32,462 nt of DNA from an uncultured beta proteobacterium (GTDB taxonomy: Bacteria; Pseudomonadota; Gammaproteobacteria; Burkholderiales; Burkholderiaceae_B). The stretch's first letter is position 1. Each line of letters begins with the position of its first letter. Of the stretch, positions 1 to 8,305 are shown in pieces. The position numbers and the translations under genes were made by a program. The DNA lies in contig CAIJKV010000313.1 of NCBI GenBank assembly GCA_903821335.1, forward strand, positions 1 to 32,462, read 5' to 3'. Below the pieces are notes generated by a model. That model saw only the letters and a program-made list of their open reading frames with translations, made no database searches and was not told the DNA's origin.

Positions 1-168
1 CTCTTCGGGTGCGGCGTCAATCTGGGCGTAGCCCTTGGCCTCGCCACCAAACTTTGCCGACAACACGGTCGTAATCGCTGCGGTCAGCGTCGTTTTGCCA
101 TGGTCAACGTGACCAATCGTGCCGACGTTGACGTGTGGTTTGGTACGTTCAAACTTGCCTTTTGCCAT
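1..168 (-). CDS. tuf: Elongation factor Tu, N-terminal part (cut by window edge)
   Basis: EF-Tu is the GTPase that delivers aminoacyl-tRNA to the ribosome. Only the first 56 codons are inside the window. The visible protein starts [20 protein letters not shown] and contains the P-loop GHVDHGKTT at about residues 19-27, which is diagnostic. The ATG has an AGGAG ribosome binding site at 175-179 (minus strand). The gene lies about 60 bp downstream of tRNA-Thr on the same strand, the same arrangement as the tRNA-tufB operon of E. coli, so tRNAs and tuf are probably one transcript. A second tuf copy elsewhere in the genome is common in proteobacteria but cannot be seen here. Confidence 0.97.
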   Translation of the reverse strand, partial: MAKGKFERTKPHVNVGTIGHVDHGKTTLTAAITTVLSAKFGGEAKGYAQIDAAPEE

Positions 169-226
169 GGCTGACTCCTGACCTGAATTGAAGCTGATGA
201 ATGGTTTAAATAAACAATAAAACTGC

Positions 227-301
<75 letters not shown>

Positions 302-372
302 GCATTCGCCGGGCGAGCCCCACGAACTTGACAACCGGTAATAAAACTTTCTATCGAAACACTGCAAACCGC

Positions 373-446
373 TGGAGCGGGTGAAGGGAATCGAACCCTC
401 GTCGTAAGCTTGGAAGGCTTCTGCTCTACCATTGAGCTACACCCGC
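373..446 (-). tRNA. tRNA-Gly (TCC anticodon)
   Basis: The minus strand starts GCGGGTG and ends CACCCGC followed by TCCA, so the acceptor stem is complete and CCA is encoded. The anticodon loop is CTTCCAA (anticodon TCC), and the T-loop GGTTCGATTCC is present. It is 74 nt including CCA and is the middle gene of the Tyr-Gly-Thr-tuf transcript. Confidence 0.96.
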
Positions 447-484
447 AAGGCTCGCATTTCCTTCGATTTACAAAACGGGTCTCT

Positions 485-571
485 TGGTGGAGAAGGTTGG
501 ATTCGAACCAACGTAGGCGCAAGGCCAACAGATTTACAGTCTGCCCCCTTTAACCACTCGGGCACCTCTCC
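485..571 (-). tRNA. tRNA-Tyr (GTA anticodon)
   Basis: The minus strand starts GGAGAGG and ends CTTCTCC plus ACCA, with one G-T pair in the acceptor stem. The anticodon loop CTGTAAA gives GTA. The 87-nt length reflects the long variable arm expected of bacterial tRNA-Tyr. It is the first gene of the tRNA-tuf transcript and begins about 9 nt after the predicted transcription start. Confidence 0.96.
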
Positions 572-586
572 ACAAGAGAACCAACG

Positions 587-615
587 ATTATGGGCTAACT
601 TTTATGTCTTGTCAA
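587..615 (-). promoter_or_regulatory. Strong sigma-70 promoter of the tRNA-Tyr/Gly/Thr-tuf operon
   Basis: On the minus strand a perfect -35 TTGACA (610-615) is separated by exactly 17 bp from a -10 CATAAT (587-592). The predicted start is near 580, just upstream of tRNA-Tyr (5' end at 571). A strong promoter fits a stable-RNA and tuf operon. Confidence 0.8.
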
Positions 616-734
616 GGGGAAACCCTCTAGACATCGCTAGGGAGGCAGAAATAATCGGCGTTCCTGTGGCGCGCGGCCAAAGCCTGGCTGTGATGGCGCG
701 CGTTGGGTGCCTGGCGCACCCGATTTCAGTGTAT

Positions 735-767
735 TCACGGGGTGAGCGGGGTGTCCGCCCCCCGTGA
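735..767. other. GC-rich hairpin downstream of parB
   Basis: The arms TCACGGGG (735-742) and CCCCGTGA (760-767) are exact inverted repeats, with a further GCGG/CCGC pairing inside the loop. It lies 18 bp past the parB stop, so it could end the parAB transcript, but no T-run follows on the minus strand. It may be a factor-assisted terminator or an mRNA 3'-end stabilising hairpin. The rest of 616-784 shows no gene. Confidence 0.4.
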
Positions 768-784
768 GGACGCGCAGCGGGTAG

Positions 785-1693
785 TTACTCTTCCAGGTCT
801 TCCTTGAGTTGCAGTTTTTCTATGAGTGCAGAGCAGTGCTCCCAGCCATGAAATTCAATCACTAGTTGTCCGCGTCCCTTTGCCGTCGCCTTGAGGGAAA
901 CCTTGGTGCCCAGCTGATCTGACAGGGCCTCTTCAAGCCTCGTCACATCGCGCGATGGCGCCCGCGGGCGACCTGCCCCGACAGCGCCAGGCTCGCTGAT
1001 GACCCGTGTCACAAGCTTTTCAGCCTCACGAACCGAAAGACGCCGGGCAATGATTTGGTTCGCCAACTGTATTTGTGTCGCGGCTTCTGTTGACAGCAAC
1101 GCCCGTGCATGGCCCATGTCGATATCTCCGGCAAGCAACATGGTCTGTACAGGCGCCGCGAGATTCAACAGGCGCAACAGATTGCTGGTGGCCGACCTTG
1201 AGCGACCGATTGCACCCGCTGCCTGCTCGTGTGTCAGGCCAAATTCATCGAGCAGGCGGCGCACACCGTGTGCTTCTTCAAGCGGATTGAGATCTTCGCG
1301 CTGAATGTTTTCAATCAGCGCCATGGCCGCAGCGTGCTCATCGGGCACATCCCGTACGAGGACGGGGACTTCGGTCAGTCCCGCAAGCTGCGCCGCCCGG
1401 AATCGCCGCTCTCCCGCGATAATTTCGTAGCGTCCCCGCGCCACATCGATGGGTCGCACCAGAATCGGCTGCATGATGCCTTGTGCGCGAATCGAGTCCG
1501 CCAACTCAGCCAGCGCGCCTTCATCCATGCGTGTGCGTGGCTGATATTTACCCGGCTGCAGCTTGGTAAGTTGCAACGTCGTGGGTGGCCCGTCGCCCCC
1601 TTCGGTATGCCCCAGATTACCGATGGCAGCAGCGTCCGCGCCAAGTAGCGCTTCGAGTCCTCGACCCAGTCCCTTAGGCTTTTTCGTAACCAT
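785..1693 (-). CDS. parB: Chromosome-partitioning protein ParB (parS-binding CTPase family)
   Basis: ParB binds parS and spreads along origin DNA, working with ParA to segregate the chromosome. The 302-residue protein starts MVTKKPKGLGRGLEALLG, the typical ParA-stimulating N-terminus. Next come the ParB/Srx-type segment with QPRTRMDE near residue 54 and ERRFRAAQLAG near residue 97 (the GERR motif of the CTP pocket), then the HTH region around LTHEQAAGAIGRSRSATSNLLR, and a C-terminal dimerisation region. Length is normal for the family. An AAAGGAAC ribosome binding site precedes the ATG. It is 62 bp downstream of parA and surely co-transcribed. Its targets, three parS sites, lie 3.5 kb away at 5202-5458. 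Confidence 0.97.
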   Translation of the reverse strand: MVTKKPKGLGRGLEALLGADAAAIGNLGHTEGGDGPPTTLQLTKLQPGKYQPRTRMDEGALAELADSIRAQGIMQPILVRPIDVARGRYEIIAGERRFRAAQLAGLTEVPVLVRDVPDEHAAAMALIENIQREDLNPLEEAHGVRRLLDEFGLTHEQAAGAIGRSRSATSNLLRLLNLAAPVQTMLLAGDIDMGHARALLSTEAATQIQLANQIIARRLSVREAEKLVTRVISEPGAVGAGRPRAPSRDVTRLEEALSDQLGTKVSLKATAKGRGQLVIEFHGWEHCSALIEKLQLKEDLEE

Positions 1694-1755
1694 AGCTGTT
1701 CCTTTCTGTGCTGGCCCCGCGCGACAAGCCGGTCATGCGAGGCAATAAAATATTG

Positions 1756-2547
1756 TTAAGTGACGCGCTCGATCACTTCTGCTCCGAAGGCAATGTACGC
1801 CTGCGCACCGCGAGAGTTTTTGTCATAGACCACGCCAGGCATTCCATGGCTTGGTGCCTCAGCGAGTCGCACGTTACGCGGGACAACTGTCTTGAATACT
1901 TTCTCACCAAAATGCGCTTCAAGCTGTGCGGAGACCTGTTGTTGCAGTGTGACGCGAGGATCAAACATCACACGTAGCAGTCCAATCAGGCTGAGCTCAG
2001 GGTTGATATTGCGGTGTACCCGCTTGATCGTGTTGACCAGGTCAGACAGCCCCTCCAGCGCGAAGTATTCGCACTGCATGGGGATAATGACGCCATGGGC
2101 AGCGGCTAGCCCGTTGAGTGTCAATAGCGACAGCGTGGGAGGACAATCTATCAGGATAAAGTCGTACTGATCGGCGATGCTGACAATCGCGTGCTTGAGC
2201 TGTAATTCACGCTCTTCCATACCAACGAGGTCGATCTCTGCCCCGGATAGTTCCCGGTTGGCAGGCAGCACGTCGTACCCACCCGTCACAGAGTGCACTC
2301 TCGCCTCGGAGATGGTCGCCTCACCGATCAGCACGCCATAGAGGGTGTGTGCAAGGGTGCTCTTGTCGATACCGCTGCCCATGGTCGAGTTGCCCTGTGG
2401 GTCAAGGTCGATCAAGAGCACGCGTTTTCCGTGTGTCGCCAGGCCTGCTGCAAGGTTAATGGCTGTTGTGGTTTTCCCGACACCCCCTTTTTGATTGGCG
2501 ATACAAAAAACGCGGGCCGTTTTGCCACGAGAAATTTCTGTGTTCAT
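1756..2547 (-). CDS. parA: Chromosome-partitioning ATPase ParA (Soj type)
   Basis: ParA is a MinD/ParA-type ATPase that binds DNA non-specifically and moves ParB-parS complexes. From the chosen start ([19 protein letters not shown]) it has 263 residues, normal for chromosomal ParA. The deviant Walker A KGGVGKTT sits at about residues 20-27, and DLDPQGN and DCPP motifs follow. The reading frame extends 51 codons further upstream, but the ATG at 2547 is preferred. It has a good AAAGGAAAAA ribosome binding site and overlaps the rsmG stop in an ATGA arrangement, implying translational coupling. The gene order mnmG-rsmG-parA-parB is widespread near bacterial origins. Confidence 0.96.
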   Translation of the reverse strand: MNTEISRGKTARVFCIANQKGGVGKTTTAINLAAGLATHGKRVLLIDLDPQGNSTMGSGIDKSTLAHTLYGVLIGEATISEARVHSVTGGYDVLPANRELSGAEIDLVGMEERELQLKHAIVSIADQYDFILIDCPPTLSLLTLNGLAAAHGVIIPMQCEYFALEGLSDLVNTIKRVHRNINPELSLIGLLRVMFDPRVTLQQQVSAQLEAHFGEKVFKTVVPRNVRLAEAPSHGMPGVVYDKNSRGAQAYIAFGAEVIERVT

Positions 2548-3230
2548 GTTTTTCCTTTCCGGTGCATCCAGACTAGGCATCGCTGAGCCTCGAGCTCGGG
2601 AACATTCAAACTTTGAACGCGTTGAGTGATCCACTCGCCACGTTGATCCAGTGCAGTCATTTCCTCTACTGGGGTTTTGCCCTTCATCGCCACCAGACAT
2701 CCGTCAAGGGAAACGTGCTGCCCGGACCATTTGGCAAAGTCTTCAAGCGAAGCGAAAGCCCTGGAAATCACAATATCGCATGACATGGGAGGTATGGTTT
2801 CGACCCGCGCATGGATGGCAGCGAGGTTGGGTAGTTTAAGAACCCCAGCCATTTGCCGAATAAAGGTTATTTTCTTGTCCACGGCGTCGATACAGTGAAC
2901 CTGCGCGCCCGGCATGGCGATCGCCAGGACAACGCCTGGCAAACCGCCGCCGGAGCCTACATCGAGGATTTTTGGTGCAGCACGCGTATTTTTGTCGCAC
3001 CAGTCCTGCAGGGGAGCGATGACTGACAAGCTGTCAAACAGGTGCTGTACCAACGCGTGGTCGACATCCCGGATTGCGGTCAGGTTGTAGGTACGGTTCC
3101 ATTTATGCAGCTGCGCCACAAACTCTAGCAGCGTCGCTTTTTGTTCTGTGCCCAAGTTGATCTGCAGTGCAAGGCAGGCGGCGTCCAGCCGTTGCCCCGC
3201 AGGAATCGTACCGGATCGTGATGTGGTCAT
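2544..3230 (-). CDS. rsmG: 16S rRNA (guanine527-N7)-methyltransferase RsmG
   Basis: RsmG (formerly GidB) methylates G527 of 16S rRNA using S-adenosylmethionine; loss of it gives low-level streptomycin resistance in several bacteria. The 228-residue protein has the SAM-binding motif [17 protein letters not shown] near residue 90 and RAFASLEDF further on, both typical of the family. Its ATG overlaps the mnmG stop (ATGA), and its own stop overlaps the parA start in the same way, so mnmG, rsmG and parA are translated as a coupled series. Confidence 0.96.
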   Translation of the reverse strand: MTTSRSGTIPAGQRLDAACLALQINLGTEQKATLLEFVAQLHKWNRTYNLTAIRDVDHALVQHLFDSLSVIAPLQDWCDKNTRAAPKILDVGSGGGLPGVVLAIAMPGAQVHCIDAVDKKITFIRQMAGVLKLPNLAAIHARVETIPPMSCDIVISRAFASLEDFAKWSGQHVSLDGCLVAMKGKTPVEEMTALDQRGEWITQRVQSLNVPELEAQRCLVWMHRKGKT

Positions 3231-5140
3231 TCGGCTGCAGTCTTTACGCTGTAGTAGTGGCGTTTGAGATGAATGAGGAGCAGTGAGATCGCGGCAGGCG
3301 TGATTCCGGAAATTCGCGAAGCCTGGCCGACAGTTTCCGGTCGATGCGTTTTCATCTTCTGGCGGACTTCATACGACAGGCTGGTAATTGACTCAAAATC
3401 AATCTCTTTTGGAATCAATTGATTTTCGTGGCTGAGTTGACGCGCCACTTCGCCTTGCTGGCGAGCGATATAGCCTTCGTACTTAACCTGTACCTCGACC
3501 TGCTCGGCGTACTCCCCGAAAGGTATCCCTCCGGGCAGCGCTGCACCCTCAAGACAGGGCATTTCCATTAAGGTTTTATACGTGACATTGGGACGCTTCA
3601 GTAAATCAGACAGTAAGTACTCACGCTCAATTTTTGTTCCCAATACTTTCTCGGCAACTTCTGGTGAAATCATGCGCGGATTAAGCCATGTTGATTTCAA
3701 TCTTTCAATTTCTCGTTCAACTGCTTCATGTTTTTTATTAAAAGATTCCCAGCGTGCGTCATTGACAAGCCCATAATTTCGACCCATTTCAGTCAAACGC
3801 CAATCGGCGTTGTCTTCGCGCAAGCTCAGACGGTATTCCGCGCGCGAGGTGAACATACGATACGGTTCGGTCACCCCTTTTGTCACTAGGTCGTCCACCA
3901 GCACACCCAAATATGCCTGGTCACGACGCAACACAAAAGGTTCCAGATTCTTGGCATAGCGGGCAGCATTGATCCCCGCCATCAGCCCTTGTGCAGCCGC
4001 TTCCTCATAGCCGGTCGTTCCATTTATTTGGCCAGCGAAATATAGTCCGTCGATACTCTTAGTTTCCAACGAAGACTTAAGTTCTCGTGGATCAAAGTAG
4101 TCGTACTCGATCGCGTATCCTGGCCGGATGATATGTGCATTTTCCAAGCCTGGTAGCGAATGAATCAGATTCAACTGCACGTCAAAAGGAAGGCTGGTTG
4201 ACACCCCATTTGGATAGACCTCATGCGTATCTAGTCCTTCGGGCTCTAGAAATACCTGATGGGAATCTTTGCCTGAGAAGCGATGAACCTTGTCCTCAAT
4301 AGAGGGGCAATACCTCGGCCCAACACCCTCGATGACCCCGCTGTACATTGGTGATCGGTCAAGACCTGCGCGAATAATGTCATGCGTTCTGACATTCGTG
4401 TGCGTGATCCAGCAAGGCACTTGCCTTGGATGCATTGCTGCCGTGCCCATATAGGAAAACACCGGCACTGGGGCAAGGTCGCCTGGTTGCGCTTCCAGAA
4501 CCGAGTAGTTGATACTTCGTCCATCAATGCGGGGGGGGGTTCCTGTTTTGAGTCGCCCTTGTGGCAGCATCATTTCTTTTAGCCGTTTGCCTAACATGGT
4601 GGCAGGCGGGTCTCCGGCACGACCAGCGGAATAGTTTTGTAGGCCAACGTGCATCAAACCATTCAAAAATGTTCCCGCTGTGAGTACGACTGCGCGAGAG
4701 CGAAATTTCACTCCAATCTGCGTGGTGGCACCAACTACGCGATTGCCTTCAAGAAGTAGGTCATCAACAGGCTGTTGAAAAAGCCAGAGATTAGTTTGAT
4801 TTTCTAAGCGGGACCGAATTGCTTTGCGATAGAGGACGCGATCAGCTTGTGCACGTGTGGCACGTACGGCGGGGCCCTTTGATCCATTCAATATTCTGAA
4901 CTGAATTCCGGCCTCGTCGGTAGCAATTGCCATCGCACCACCAAGTGCGTCAATCTCTTTCACTAAGTGGCCTTTTCCAATTCCACCTATTGAAGGGTTG
5001 CATGACATTTGGCCGAGCGTCTCAATGTTATGGGTGAGTAAGAGCGTAGTAGCCCCACTTCTAGCAGCAGCAAGTGCGGCCTCTGTTCCTGCATGGCCAC
5101 CACCCACAACAATCACATCGAATTCAACAGGATGATTCAT
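3227..5140 (-). CDS. mnmG: tRNA U34 carboxymethylaminomethyl-modifying protein MnmG
   Basis: MnmG (GidA) is the FAD-binding partner of MnmE; together they place the cmnm5 group on U34 of several tRNAs. The 637-residue protein has the N-terminal dinucleotide fold [14 protein letters not shown], the family signatures [17 protein letters not shown] and [10 protein letters not shown], and the C-terminal [16 protein letters not shown]. The ATG at 5140 is chosen; a TTG one codon upstream is the alternative. No strong ribosome binding site is visible. A run of nine C on the coding strand (plus-strand G at 4531-4539) lies in the GTPPRID motif; the frame is intact. It heads the minus-strand mnmG-rsmG-parA-parB operon. 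Confidence 0.97.
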   Translation of the reverse strand: MNHPVEFDVIVVGGGHAGTEAALAAARSGATTLLLTHNIETLGQMSCNPSIGGIGKGHLVKEIDALGGAMAIATDEAGIQFRILNGSKGPAVRATRAQADRVLYRKAIRSRLENQTNLWLFQQPVDDLLLEGNRVVGATTQIGVKFRSRAVVLTAGTFLNGLMHVGLQNYSAGRAGDPPATMLGKRLKEMMLPQGRLKTGTPPRIDGRSINYSVLEAQPGDLAPVPVFSYMGTAAMHPRQVPCWITHTNVRTHDIIRAGLDRSPMYSGVIEGVGPRYCPSIEDKVHRFSGKDSHQVFLEPEGLDTHEVYPNGVSTSLPFDVQLNLIHSLPGLENAHIIRPGYAIEYDYFDPRELKSSLETKSIDGLYFAGQINGTTGYEEAAAQGLMAGINAARYAKNLEPFVLRRDQAYLGVLVDDLVTKGVTEPYRMFTSRAEYRLSLREDNADWRLTEMGRNYGLVNDARWESFNKKHEAVEREIERLKSTWLNPRMISPEVAEKVLGTKIEREYLLSDLLKRPNVTYKTLMEMPCLEGAALPGGIPFGEYAEQVEVQVKYEGYIARQQGEVARQLSHENQLIPKEIDFESITSLSYEVRQKMKTHRPETVGQASRISGITPAAISLLLIHLKRHYYSVKTAAE

Positions 5141-5201
5141 CAAACAAAACTATCACAGCGAGAAGGGATGTGATTATAGACCGTGCTATGTTGCGTCGGT
5201 A

Positions 5202-5217
5202 TGTTTCACGTGAAACA
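5202..5217. promoter_or_regulatory. parS site 1 (perfect ParB-binding palindrome)
   Basis: The sequence TGTTTCACGTGAAACA is identical to the canonical chromosomal parS palindrome. The symmetry extends one base each side (5201-5218). It lies about 60 bp upstream of mnmG. Confidence 0.95.
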
Positions 5218-5315
5218 TGACGTGGTTTACGCACATACTCGTCTGTTAATCAATAGAAGGGCAGTGCGCTGCGGCTAAACAAATACCTGCCAACCCTAGA
5301 ACCACCGAATCCGCA

Positions 5316-5331
5316 TGTTCCACGTGAAACA
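5316..5331. promoter_or_regulatory. parS site 2
   Basis: TGTTCCACGTGAAACA differs from the perfect palindrome by one base (T to C at position 5), a common functional parS variant. It starts the first unit of a degenerate tandem repeat. Confidence 0.93.
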
Positions 5332-5442
5332 TGTGGTCAATTAGTTAGAAAAAATAGCAGTGCATAACGACGGGAATAAGAATGGCCATTTGTGAACAAA
5401 CTGATAATAAAAAAATACTGAAAATCACATTGCCGTACCCAA

Positions 5443-5458
5443 TGTTCCACGTGAAACA
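5443..5458. promoter_or_regulatory. parS site 3
   Basis: TGTTCCACGTGAAACA is identical to site 2 and lies exactly 127 bp after it. It starts the second unit of the degenerate tandem repeat. Three sites within 257 bp make a ParB loading centre next to its own operon. Confidence 0.93.
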
Positions 5459-5498
5459 TGCATGAAATTAACTGCTACAAAACAGTAGTGCATAACGT

Positions 5499-5507
5499 TG
5501 TGGATAA
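5499..5507 (-). promoter_or_regulatory. DnaA box (perfect)
   Basis: The minus strand reads TTATCCACA, the consensus DnaA box. It lies in the second tandem-repeat unit; the matching place in the first unit is degraded. Confidence 0.65.
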
Positions 5508-5632
5508 CTACTGAACAGTTTGTGAACAAACTACCGCTAAGAGAAACACTAAAATTCAGATCGCTGCGCTAAACGAATGGGACAAAATGACAAATAAACT
5601 ATCCAAAAAATTCACAGATAGCAACGACTACC

Positions 5633-6679
5633 TCACTGAACCGACACGTCACAATGTCTTTGTATAAAACAAACATAAAGCGGACCAGTCAAGATGACAA
5701 CCATCGCCATACGTGTGACATGAAATGCCGTCACCAGCGGGACACCAAGCTTGAGGACTTTAGCGGTGATTGCCATCTCGGCGATTCCCCCAGGGGCCAA
5801 CCCAAGAAAAACCGTCGGTAATGGCACCGTCGTCATCAACTCAAGCACCGCGGCAACACCAAACGCCAGCCCAATGGCACCAAAAGTGAACAATAGAACA
5901 CTAAACAAAAACCGCGGTGCTGCACGAAAAAAAGAAGACCGAAACCTGTCTCCAAGCGACCACCCAATGAGCAGTTGGCCAAACTTTGGCACAAACTCAG
6001 GCAGCGCAGACAACTCTATGCCACCCATCGTGAGCGCCATCGCGACAAACATCGGGCCCAACACCCAACCATTGGGCAGCCGTAACCACCCCGCAATCAG
6101 TGCGCTGCAAGCAGTGGCTGCGCCTAAGATCGAAAGCCCCAAATAGTCCACAATTTTTGGCCCGGGAACCAACCCGTCGATACCAACGACTCCCCAAGCC
6201 TGAAACGCAAAAGGGATAACCAGCACAACAGTCAGAATACGCAAACTGTGAGCACTAGCTACCAAATCAGACCGCCCGCCATACCGTTCTGCAAGAGTCG
6301 TCATTTCACTAGCTCCACCAATCGCGGCAGAAAACCACGCTGTCTTCAAATCGACGTTGCCGACCTTTTTGATGAAAAAAGTACCCATCAGGCCAATCAC
6401 CAGGGCCAACAGCATGCCAAATAAAATCGGCAAAATATTTCTGCCTATCACACCAAGAACAAACGGCGTGAAATACAACCCTAACGAGACACCGATTGCC
6501 CACTGTCCGATGTTACGCAGCCACGTCGCGCTCTGAACTGGACCGCCCGCCATACGCACAGCCGCGACCAGAATAAGTGGCCCCAGCATCCAGGGAAGGG
6601 GGATAGAACCCCACACTGCCAGCAGTGCTCCTACAAGAGAAACCGCCGCACCAGCCAACAACCGCAACACCTGATTCAC
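5633..6679 (-). CDS. AbrB-family integral membrane protein
   Basis: This is a hydrophobic protein of about 348 residues with many membrane segments, made of two similar halves typical of the AbrB family (PF05145). The first half includes SIPLPWMLGPLILVA and an IGGASEMTTLAERYG motif; the second half has LPNGWVLGPMFVAMAL and GLAPGGIAEMAITAKVL. The repeated GG-(A/I)-(S/A)-EM element is the family hallmark. Databases often call these proteins putative ammonia monooxygenases or regulators, without good support; the real function is unknown and transport is plausible. No ATG is available at the N-terminus. I chose GTG at 6679 (GGA 9 nt upstream), with TTG at 6688 as the alternative. It diverges from the aminotransferase gene with under 50 bp between starts. 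Confidence 0.85.
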   Translation of the reverse strand: MNQVLRLLAGAAVSLVGALLAVWGSIPLPWMLGPLILVAAVRMAGGPVQSATWLRNIGQWAIGVSLGLYFTPFVLGVIGRNILPILFGMLLALVIGLMGTFFIKKVGNVDLKTAWFSAAIGGASEMTTLAERYGGRSDLVASAHSLRILTVVLVIPFAFQAWGVVGIDGLVPGPKIVDYLGLSILGAATACSALIAGWLRLPNGWVLGPMFVAMALTMGGIELSALPEFVPKFGQLLIGWSLGDRFRSSFFRAAPRFLFSVLLFTFGAIGLAFGVAAVLELMTTVPLPTVFLGLAPGGIAEMAITAKVLKLGVPLVTAFHVTRMAMVVILTGPLYVCFIQRHCDVSVQ

Positions 6680-6726
6680 TGTGCGCAATCCATAGAAAAA
6701 AACGTATTATCGAAGATAAACAACCC

Positions 6727-7920
6727 ATGTTGACAACAACGATTCATAACATGCAGATCACATCAAAACTACCAGAAGTTGGGACCACTATCTTTACCAT
6801 CATGAGTAAACTGGCCGTTGACTACAAGGCCATTAATCTTGGTCAGGGGTTTCCGGACTTTAACGCTGATCAGAGGCTACTGAACCTGGTCACACAGGCC
6901 ATGTCAGACGGGTTCAACCAATATCCTTACATGCCGGGCGTCGCCAGCCTGAGACAGGTGATCAGCGATAAGGTCAGTGCAATATATGGGCATCGCTATG
7001 ACCCGGATACCGAGGTCACAGTAACAAGTGGTGCGACTGAAGCAATCATGTCGACAGTACTTGCCGTCGTCAATACAGGCGACCAAGTAATCGTCCTCGA
7101 ACCCTGCTATGACTCATATCTGCCGGCAATCAAGCTAGCCGGGGGGCAAGCAGTCTGTATTCCGATGAACCCACCAACTTCTGATTGCCAGACATTTCAC
7201 GTTGACTGGGACCGGGTGCGCAGTAGTGTGACACCACGGACAAAACTGATTATCGTAAACTTTCCGCACAATCCCACGGGTGCTATTCTGACCGCGGAGG
7301 ACCTGGACGCTCTTGAAGCCATTACCCAGAACACCAACATTATGTTGTTGTCAGACGAAGTTTATGAGCATATTGTTTTTGACGGCAAACCTCACCTGAG
7401 CCTTGCAACGCGTCCTGAACTGGCCGCGCGGACTTTTGTCATTTCATCCTTTGGTAAAACAACCCATACAACTGGTTGGAAAATTGGCTACTGCTGCGCC
7501 CCCGTAGCGCTGACAACCGAACTACGAAAAGTTCATCAGTTCGTCGTGTTTACCGTTCCATCGCCATTTCAAGTTGCCCTCGCTGCCTACACACAAGATG
7601 CCTCGACTTATCTGAATTTACCAACTTTTTACCAAGATAAACGCGATCGTTTGGCCACCGGCCTGAACCAAACACGTTTTAAACCACTTCCAAACCCTTC
7701 GACTTTTTTTATGTTGGCAGACTATCGTGCCATATCAGATATGCCCGAGGCAGATTTTTCGATCTGGATGACGAAAGAGCATGGCGTAACGGTCATTCCG
7801 GTCTCGGCATTTTATGGAAATCCTGATTCTGTTGATTCCAACCACGGCATTGTCAGATTCTGTTTTGCAAAACAGAACAGAACACTGGATGCAGCAATTG
7901 AACGATTGATGAAAGTGTAG
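6727..7920 (+). CDS. Pyridoxal-phosphate methionine aminotransferase, YbdL-like
   Basis: This is a class I/II aminotransferase of 397 residues from the ATG at 6727. It closely follows E. coli YbdL, a methionine aminotransferase also used in methionine salvage-type reactions. Shared features are SKLPEVGTTIFTIMSKLA, INLGQGFPDF, TSGATEAI, NFPHNPTGA, LSDEVYEHIVFDG, and SSFGKT with the PLP-binding lysine at residue 244. The C-terminal VRFCFAKQ is also conserved. It probably transfers the amino group of methionine or aromatic amino acids to a 2-oxoacid; specificity cannot be read from sequence alone. An internal ATG at 6751 is an alternative start. No clear ribosome binding site precedes either. 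Confidence 0.9.
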   Translation: MLTTTIHNMQITSKLPEVGTTIFTIMSKLAVDYKAINLGQGFPDFNADQRLLNLVTQAMSDGFNQYPYMPGVASLRQVISDKVSAIYGHRYDPDTEVTVTSGATEAIMSTVLAVVNTGDQVIVLEPCYDSYLPAIKLAGGQAVCIPMNPPTSDCQTFHVDWDRVRSSVTPRTKLIIVNFPHNPTGAILTAEDLDALEAITQNTNIMLLSDEVYEHIVFDGKPHLSLATRPELAARTFVISSFGKTTHTTGWKIGYCCAPVALTTELRKVHQFVVFTVPSPFQVALAAYTQDASTYLNLPTFYQDKRDRLATGLNQTRFKPLPNPSTFFMLADYRAISDMPEADFSIWMTKEHGVTVIPVSAFYGNPDSVDSNHGIVRFCFAKQNRTLDAAIERLMKV

Positions 7921-8057
7921 GCCATATTTTGTTGTCGTGCAGCTGCCCATTTTTTGATCAAACCCTATAAAAGCCCTGTTTGCTGCCAGCGTTGTTCTGT
8001 ATTGTCTTTTCTTTTATTTAATACCCTTATATATAAAGACTAATGGATAAGATGCCT

Positions 8058-8066
8058 TGTGGATAA
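8058..8066 (-). promoter_or_regulatory. DnaA box (perfect)
   Basis: The minus strand reads TTATCCACA, within the candidate oriC. Confidence 0.7.
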
Positions 8067-8235
8067 CTGCAATAACCTATTAATATCTTTTAAATACATG
8101 GTGTTATAAGCTTTTTTTGGTGTGTACAAACTGTGTTTGAATTTGTGGGCTAAGGTGGATAGTTATTTTTAGGTGTGTCTGAAGCGCGATTATGCATATT
8201 TTGTACACAGATTTTTCACAGGATCCGTAAGGGAG

Positions 8236-8244
8236 TTATCCACA
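8236..8244 (+). promoter_or_regulatory. DnaA box (perfect)
   Basis: The plus strand reads TTATCCACA, within the candidate oriC and opposite in orientation to the box at 8058. Confidence 0.7.
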
Positions 8245-8305
8245 GCCTGATGTATAGAATAACTTAGTAATTTAAATAAAAAAATTTGTAACAGAGACAA
8301 AATAA

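Larger units (their letters stand above)
5312..5567. repeat. Degenerate tandem duplication of about 130 bp carrying parS and DnaA-box-like sites
   Basis: Two units share ordered blocks at a nearly constant offset. These are parS (5316 and 5443, offset 127), AGTGCATAACG (5359 and 5487, offset 128), TTTGTGAACAAACT (5389 and 5519, offset 130) and an ACTGAAAATCACA/ACTAAAATTCAGA block (5417 and 5548, offset 131). Sequence between the blocks has diverged with small indels. The stretch after parS 1 (GCAGTGC and CTAAACAAAT) also resembles parts of these units, so there may have been three copies. TTTGTGAACAAACT is itself near-palindromic. Confidence 0.7.
5141..5632. other. AT-rich non-coding region with parS sites and DnaA-box-like sequences
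   Basis: This 492-bp gap between mnmG and the AbrB-family gene contains no credible gene. It holds three parS sites, the tandem repeat, one perfect DnaA box (5499-5507), and two TTGTTCACA-type near-boxes on the minus strand (inside 5389-5402 and 5519-5532). In Bordetella the origin is placed beside gidA/mnmG, so it is the second choice for oriC or an accessory part of it. Confidence 0.6.
7921..8305. other. Candidate replication origin (oriC): AT-rich with clustered DnaA boxes
   Basis: No gene is visible in this 385-bp gap. It contains perfect DnaA boxes at 8058-8066 (minus) and 8236-8244 (plus). One-mismatch boxes lie at 8121-8129 (minus, TTGTACACA), 8201-8209 (plus, TTGTACACA) and 8212-8220 (plus, TTTTTCACA). 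Very AT-rich stretches flank them, for example 8010-8050, 8080-8120 and 8258-8305, and could serve as unwinding elements. Approximate G and C counts change sign between the genes on each side although both are on the plus strand. Confidence 0.65.

Noticed and set aside
432-767. Open frame of 111 codons across tRNA-Tyr
   Set aside because: It overlaps tRNA genes and their promoter and has no protein-like features.
2548-2700. 51-codon N-terminal extension of ParA
   Set aside because: It lies inside rsmG in another frame and has no ParA-like content; the internal ATG has a good ribosome binding site and an ATGA overlap.
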